From: Desulfobulbaceae bacterium
GTDB lineage: Bacteria > Desulfobacterota > Desulfobulbia > Desulfobulbales > Desulfocapsaceae
Reading direction: 5' to 3'
Length of the DNA: 9,828 bases
Assembly (NCBI GenBank): GCA_031256095.1
Contig: JAIRRG010000003.1
Span: 1 to 9,828, forward strand
The notes beneath the pieces are model-generated. The model was given only the letters and a program-made list of their open reading frames with translations. It made no database searches and had not been told where the DNA came from. The translations under genes were made by a program, and so were the position numbers. This document shows, piece after piece, positions 6,257-9,828 of the stretch. The number at the start of each line of letters is the position of its first letter. Positions within the stretch are counted from its first letter, which is position 1.

Positions 6257-6846
6257 AAGGCGAGCTTTTCCGCTGCCCGTGGTGCGGCAACGATCCGCTG
6301 TACGTCGCCTATCACGATGAGGAATGGGGCGTCCCCTGCCATGATGACGGGCGTTTGTTTGAATTTCTTATCCTCGAAGGGGCGCAGGCCGGTCTCAATT
6401 GGCTAACGGTGCTGAAAAAACGCGACGGCTACCGCCGCGCTTTCGCCGATTGGCATGTGGAAAAAATCGCCCGTTTTACCGACGACGACCTGGCGCGTCT
6501 CGGGCAAAATCCTGACATTATCCGCAATCGCCTGAAAATAGCCGCCGCCCGGCAAAACGCCAGGGCCTTTCTGGCCGTGCGCGACGAATTTCCCTCTTTC
6601 GCCGATTATCTGTGGCGCTTCACCGGCGGCAAAACCATCGTCAACCACTGGCGGACGCTGGCGGAAATTCCGGCCAGCACCGCCATTTCCGATCAATTAA
6701 GCAAAGATCTCAAGCGGCGCGGCTTCACCTTTGTCGGCCCGACCATCTGCTATGCCTTCATGCAGGCAATCGGCCTGGTCAACGACCATTTGACCGATTG
6801 CTTCCGCCATCGGCTTCTTCAGAGCGAAATAAAAAAGTTGGGATGA
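6253..6846 (+). CDS. tag: DNA-3-methyladenine glycosylase I
   Basis: This 197-residue base-excision repair enzyme removes 3-methyladenine from alkylated DNA. It has the full Tag layout. Zinc ligands by alignment with E. coli Tag (Cys4, His17, His175, Cys179) are C8, H21, H179 and C183. The base-binding pocket residues Y20, E42 and W50 lie in YHDEEWG (20-26) and LEGAQAGLNW (41-50). Other family segments are GGKTIVNHW (125-133) and RRGFTFVGPTICYAFMQAIG (155-174). The start ATG overlaps the stop of the kinase gene (ATGA at 6253-6256), so expression depends on the upstream gene. Its stop codon lies next to a perfect hairpin. No Ada or other alkylation-repair gene is in the window. Confidence 0.95.
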   Translation: MKGELFRCPWCGNDPLYVAYHDEEWGVPCHDDGRLFEFLILEGAQAGLNWLTVLKKRDGYRRAFADWHVEKIARFTDDDLARLGQNPDIIRNRLKIAAARQNARAFLAVRDEFPSFADYLWRFTGGKTIVNHWRTLAEIPASTAISDQLSKDLKRRGFTFVGPTICYAFMQAIGLVNDHLTDCFRHRLLQSEIKKLG

Positions 6847-6868
6847 GCGCCGAGGCCCATCCCAACTT
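6835..6868 (-). terminator. Hairpin at the end of tag, intrinsic terminator on the minus strand
   Basis: AAGTTGGGATG (6835-6845) and CATCCCAACTT (6858-6868) are perfect 11-base inverted repeats with a 12-base loop. On the minus strand the stem is followed by a T-rich tail (complement of 6828-6834), the form of a Rho-independent terminator for transcription arriving from the autotransporter gene. On the plus strand there is no T run after the stem, so it is a weak stop for tag at most. The stem overlaps the last codons of tag. Confidence 0.65.
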
Positions 6869-6897
6869 GATGTGAACCATATCAATCTTTAATACAA

Positions 6898-7044
6898 TTT
6901 ATAAATTAAAACTTTAATAATTTTCTGTGTCATTGCGAGCGAAGCGAAGCAATCCATCCCCTAGTAAATATTAAAAAATGGATTGCTTCGTCACTTCGTT
7001 CCTCGCAACGACAGAGGCTAATATATAAGTTTCGATTTATAAAT
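6898..7044 (+). repeat. Palindromic MITE-like element, copy 4
   Basis: This 147-bp copy is bounded by ATTTATAAAT on both sides and keeps the best internal hairpin. Positions 6946-6958 pair perfectly with 6978-6990 (13 bp), 6941-6945 with 6994-6998, and 6934-6940 with 7002-7008, around a 19-base AT-rich loop. The conserved left arm core is 6930-6954. It lies between the convergent tag and autotransporter genes, and its right end is 22 bases from the autotransporter stop. Confidence 0.9.
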
Positions 7045-7066
7045 TTAATAATCTAGCCGTTCAGCC

Positions 7067-9828
7067 TTACCAACTGAACCTGATGCCGACCTTGCCGACC
7101 CAGGCCTGGCCGTCGCCGTCAAAGCTCCGGTCATAGGAGACGTTGGCGTACAGCGAGGAGGTGCAGCGCGTCGAGCTGAGCGGCGTGACCTGGCCGCTGA
7201 TGCCAAGATTCAGCTCGCCCCAGGTGCCGCCCAGGTCGGAGTGGAAGGAAGCCGTGCCGTCAGCCGCGGAAACGGTGGTGGCGGTATCGCCACGGAACTC
7301 ATGCCACAGGTTCGGACGGACCCACACCGTCATCTGCCGTTCCCTGCTCAGGGTCCAGTCGTGGCCAAGGCGCGCGCCAATCCGCCCGGTCAGCGAGTCG
7401 ACGTCGCTGAACGACACATTCGCCCTCGTATCGTTGGTGTCGGCGAAGTCGATGGTCTGATAGGTCAACTGCGCCTGCGGCTCGATGAAGTAACCATGAC
7501 CGAAACGGAACGGCTTGCCCGCTTCGAGAGAGGCGGCGAAGCCATTGCCGTGGGTAGTCATATCCGGCACATCCCGGTCGGCGGTGCTGGTGGCGTCGTA
7601 ATAGGTGCCTTGCAGCACGGCGTCGGTATACCAGCCGCTCTGACCGAAATGGGTCCAGTAGCCGCCAAGCGAATAGGCGCCGAACTGGTTGCGGCCATGG
7701 AGACCATCGTAATGGGTGACGTCGCTGTCGGCATGACCGTAAGCGAAGTACAGACCGGCATGGTCACGGCTGCCGCCGTCATGTTCCTTGCGGTACAGGT
7801 CTTGGCCAACCTGCAAACCGAAGAAGTCATAATCATACTCCGGGCTGCCTCCGTAGAGGATGCCGCCGGCGTCGCCGTTCTGCGTGCCGTGGGTGTCAAA
7901 GACCCTGGCCCAGGCGCCGGTCTTCGGCGTCCAGGTATTCAGGTCGGCGCGGCCACGGATGTCCTCTTCCTCGCCAACACGCTCATGCAGTGTGTCAAGC
8001 AAATCGTGGCCGTACTGCAGGGCCAACGACGGCAAGGCGGTATAAACCGAATCGGCAAGCCGGTAATACGGCGACTCGGGCAGCGGCTCTTTTCCATGCG
8101 GCACCATGCACATTTCCGAGTCGGGATTGATGTCGCAGAGGTCTGAGCGCAGATACCAGTTGCCATCGGTCACGTCGGCGCCAGTACCGTTGTGCATGAG
8201 GGCATAGCCGTAAAGACCACCCGACACATAAGGCACACCAGATCCCGACACCGCTGGGCTATTGAGTTTGAACACGCCGTCGGGAGAAGCGGAGGCGTCC
8301 TTGTTCAGCACCTCAACGACCGGGATGCCGTTGTTGCCCAAGGTCGGGGCGCCAGCAAAACCAGGAACGGGCTTCACCGTGATCAAGTCGGGGCCAGCTT
8401 GGCCAAGCTGGGTCGAGTCAACCACCAGCACATCCGACCGCGAATTGGCGCCGGCATCGTTAAGCACGGTGTTGACCACCAGAGAGCCGCCGTTGGCGAC
8501 AAAGACGCCGCCGCCATCGACGCCAGCGGTATGACCGCCGGAGATGACCAGGACATTGCCAGGCACCGTGTATTTGCCGCCGTCGGTCAGGTCAATGACG
8601 CCGCCGGGGTTGCTGTTAAAGGTTTGCACGCCCATGATCTGCCCTTGTACTGGGCCAGCGGGTGCCGGGGCGTTATACTGGTTGCTGACTTGGGCGTTGA
8701 CGACGGTGCCGTCTTTGAGCGGCACGTATACACTGGCCGGATCCGCCGCCACCCCAGGGGCGCCAATCAGGTTGATGGTGCCGCTGTTATTGATGACGTT
8801 TTGGCCGGAATTGCCGAAATCGGCCACCGCCACACCCGGCGTTGCCGTCGCGGTCGAACTGTAATTTTGCAGATTCCAGGTGCCGGCGTTATCCATGGTA
8901 TTGACGCCATTGCCCAGGGTGACGACGCCGGTAATGGTGCCGCTGTTGTCGATGGTCAGCCCGGCGGGGCCCAGCTTGGTCGAATCAATCGCCAGATCAT
9001 TGGCGGCGCCGATAATGCCGGCGTTGTTGATCTGGGCCGTGGCGAAATCGCCGCTAATGGCAACACCGGCGGTACCGCCAGAAATGCTGCCCGTGGTCTG
9101 ATTGTCAAGCTCGAAGGCCCCGGCGGCGCCGGTCGCCGTCGCCAGGACGCCAACCGCCTGCTCAGAAGTGACCGCGGCGCTGTTATCAATTTTCACAGCG
9201 CCAATCGCCGTCGTCGCCTCGATGCCGTTGCTGCCGACGCCCGTGGTCGTTACATCGCCGGAGTTGGCAACGTCAATCTTGCCGCTCGTCGACACGGTGA
9301 CAATGCCGTCGCTGTTATCGCCCAAGGTCGTTAAGGTGCTGGTGTTGGTGACGGTGTTATTGCCAGCCGCCGTCGTTGAGTCAATGGCCTCGGAATCGGC
9401 GCCATGCGTCGTCACCGGGCCGTTGTTGGTGATGGTGGTGCCGGAATCACTTGTCGCGACAATGCCGTCGCTGCTGTCGCCCTTTGTCTCGATCAGCGGC
9501 GCACTGTTGGTGACGGTAATCGTGCCGTCGCCGCCAGTTACCGCCTTAATGCCAGCCGCGTCGGCAGGGCCAGTGGTTGCGATCTTGCCGGTGTTGGTGA
9601 CCTCAATGATGCCGGTGTCGCTGGTCGCCATAATGCCTTTGCTGCCATCGGTGGCGGTGCTTCCCACTGTATCGATCTGAGCGTTGTTGGTCACGGAGAT
9701 GGGGCCGCTGTTAGTGGTTTTCGCCTCAATGCCGTCGCTGCTATCGCCTGTGGTCGCTAACGGGGCGTTGTTGACAACTTTGTTCAAGCCAGCCGCCGTC
9801 TCCGAGTAGATGGCCGGCGACTCGGTCC
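7067..9828 (-). CDS. Autotransporter (type Va) with repeat-rich beta-helix passenger; N-terminus beyond window
   Basis: The visible 920 codons run from the right edge to TAA at 7067-7069. The frame stays open through the edge, and the TTG at 9787 is internal to a repeat, so the real start and signal peptide are missing. From the edge come about eight degenerate 26-31-residue repeats (DNA 9074-9828). Their theme is GDxSDGIxA, then I/V-x-V-x-N-x-G or N-S-x, then TTG, typical of a right-handed beta-helix. A glycine- and valine-rich passenger continues to about 8230. A short linker follows with two cysteines eight residues apart (DNA about 8108-8137). Then come a helical segment with LPSLALQYGHDLLDTLHERVG (8065-7973, approximate) and a C-terminal ~285-residue beta-barrel domain (about 7924-7070) rich in alternating aromatic strands. 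It ends VGIRFSW with the terminal aromatic residue expected for outer-membrane assembly. It is a surface or secreted protein of unknown specific role, possibly adhesive. No passenger protease motif is seen. Confidence 0.92.
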   Translation of the reverse strand, partial: TESPAIYSETAAGLNKVVNNAPLATTGDSSDGIEAKTTNSGPISVTNNAQIDTVGSTATDGSKGIMATSDTGIIEVTNTGKIATTGPADAAGIKAVTGGDGTITVTNSAPLIETKGDSSDGIVATSDSGTTITNNGPVTTHGADSEAIDSTTAAGNNTVTNTSTLTTLGDNSDGIVTVSTSGKIDVANSGDVTTTGVGSNGIEATTAIGAVKIDNSAAVTSEQAVGVLATATGAAGAFELDNQTTGSISGGTAGVAISGDFATAQINNAGIIGAANDLAIDSTKLGPAGLTIDNSGTITGVVTLGNGVNTMDNAGTWNLQNYSSTATATPGVAVADFGNSGQNVINNSGTINLIGAPGVAADPASVYVPLKDGTVVNAQVSNQYNAPAPAGPVQGQIMGVQTFNSNPGGVIDLTDGGKYTVPGNVLVISGGHTAGVDGGGVFVANGGSLVVNTVLNDAGANSRSDVLVVDSTQLGQAGPDLITVKPVPGFAGAPTLGNNGIPVVEVLNKDASASPDGVFKLNSPAVSGSGVPYVSGGLYGYALMHNGTGADVTDGNWYLRSDLCDINPDSEMCMVPHGKEPLPESPYYRLADSVYTALPSLALQYGHDLLDTLHERVGEEEDIRGRADLNTWTPKTGAWARVFDTHGTQNGDAGGILYGGSPEYDYDFFGLQVGQDLYRKEHDGGSRDHAGLYFAYGHADSDVTHYDGLHGRNQFGAYSLGGYWTHFGQSGWYTDAVLQGTYYDATSTADRDVPDMTTHGNGFAASLEAGKPFRFGHGYFIEPQAQLTYQTIDFADTNDTRANVSFSDVDSLTGRIGARLGHDWTLSRERQMTVWVRPNLWHEFRGDTATTVSAADGTASFHSDLGGTWGELNLGISGQVTPLSSTRCTSSLYANVSYDRSFDGDGQAWVGKVGIRFSW
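9074..9828 (-). repeat. Degenerate in-frame repeats of the autotransporter passenger
   Basis: About eight units of 26-31 codons follow one another on the minus strand, with GDSSDGI, GDNSDGI, GVGSNGI and similar openings. One nearly identical opening recurs (GDSSDGI starting at 9748 and 9481). The units are diverged in DNA as well as protein, so this is an old expansion rather than a recent slippage array. The array continues beyond the right edge. Confidence 0.8.

Noticed and set aside
2473..7044. The four repeats as a CRISPR array or as parts of one composite transposon
   Set aside because: Spacing is irregular at about 0.7-2.3 kb, genes rather than spacers lie between them, and no transposase is present. 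They are better treated as independent insertions.
7241..9334. Two long plus-strand open frames (7241-8146 and 8192-9334) opposite the autotransporter
   Set aside because: They read as low-complexity, arginine- and glycine/valine-rich sequence with no recognisable domain or ribosome site. They arise because the biased GC-rich codons of the autotransporter leave few stops on the other strand.
9785..9787. TTG at 9787 as the start of the autotransporter
   Set aside because: The frame is open upstream to the window edge and continues the passenger repeat pattern (an AIYSETAAG-like stretch), and no signal peptide follows the TTG.

Overview
The window looks like chromosomal DNA from a Gram-negative bacterium, most likely a proteobacterium with anaerobic or facultative respiration. 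The evidence is a membrane-bound formate dehydrogenase-N, an outer-membrane-type lipoprotein and a classical autotransporter. The genes are GC-rich, while several gaps between them are strikingly AT-rich. I could not narrow the taxonomy further by eye.

Layout. (1) Positions 1-3542 are a formate respiration block. It holds the C-terminal end of the catalytic alpha subunit (fdnG-like, cut by the left edge), then a single gene in which the four-cluster iron-sulfur beta subunit and the cytochrome b556 gamma subunit are fused. After a 393-bp gap comes fdhE, a maturation factor for this enzyme. Formate would be oxidised at the alpha subunit in the periplasm, and electrons would pass through the four [4Fe-4S] clusters and two b hemes to membrane quinone. 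(2) Positions 3804-4394 (minus) encode a small flavoprotein with an Isf-like cysteine motif. (3) Positions 4688-6846 (plus) hold a YajG-like lipoprotein, a PfkB-family sugar/nucleoside kinase and, overlapping it by 4 bp, 3-methyladenine DNA glycosylase I (tag). (4) Positions 7067-9828 (minus) hold most of a large autotransporter whose N-terminus lies beyond the right edge.

The most unusual non-coding content is a family of four ~150-bp palindromic, AT-ended elements (2473-2623, 3597-3745, 4411-4560 inverted, 6898-7044). They occupy every intergenic gap longer than 100 bp. They share an ~18-bp terminal inverted repeat and an internal hairpin whose left arm is nearly invariant. They look like non-autonomous MITE-type elements. 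Two copies end just upstream of a gene start (fdhE and the flavoprotein gene) and two sit between convergent genes. The other notable finding is the beta-gamma fusion of the formate dehydrogenase. I see no phage, CRISPR, tRNA or rRNA content and no clear new defence or biosynthetic system.
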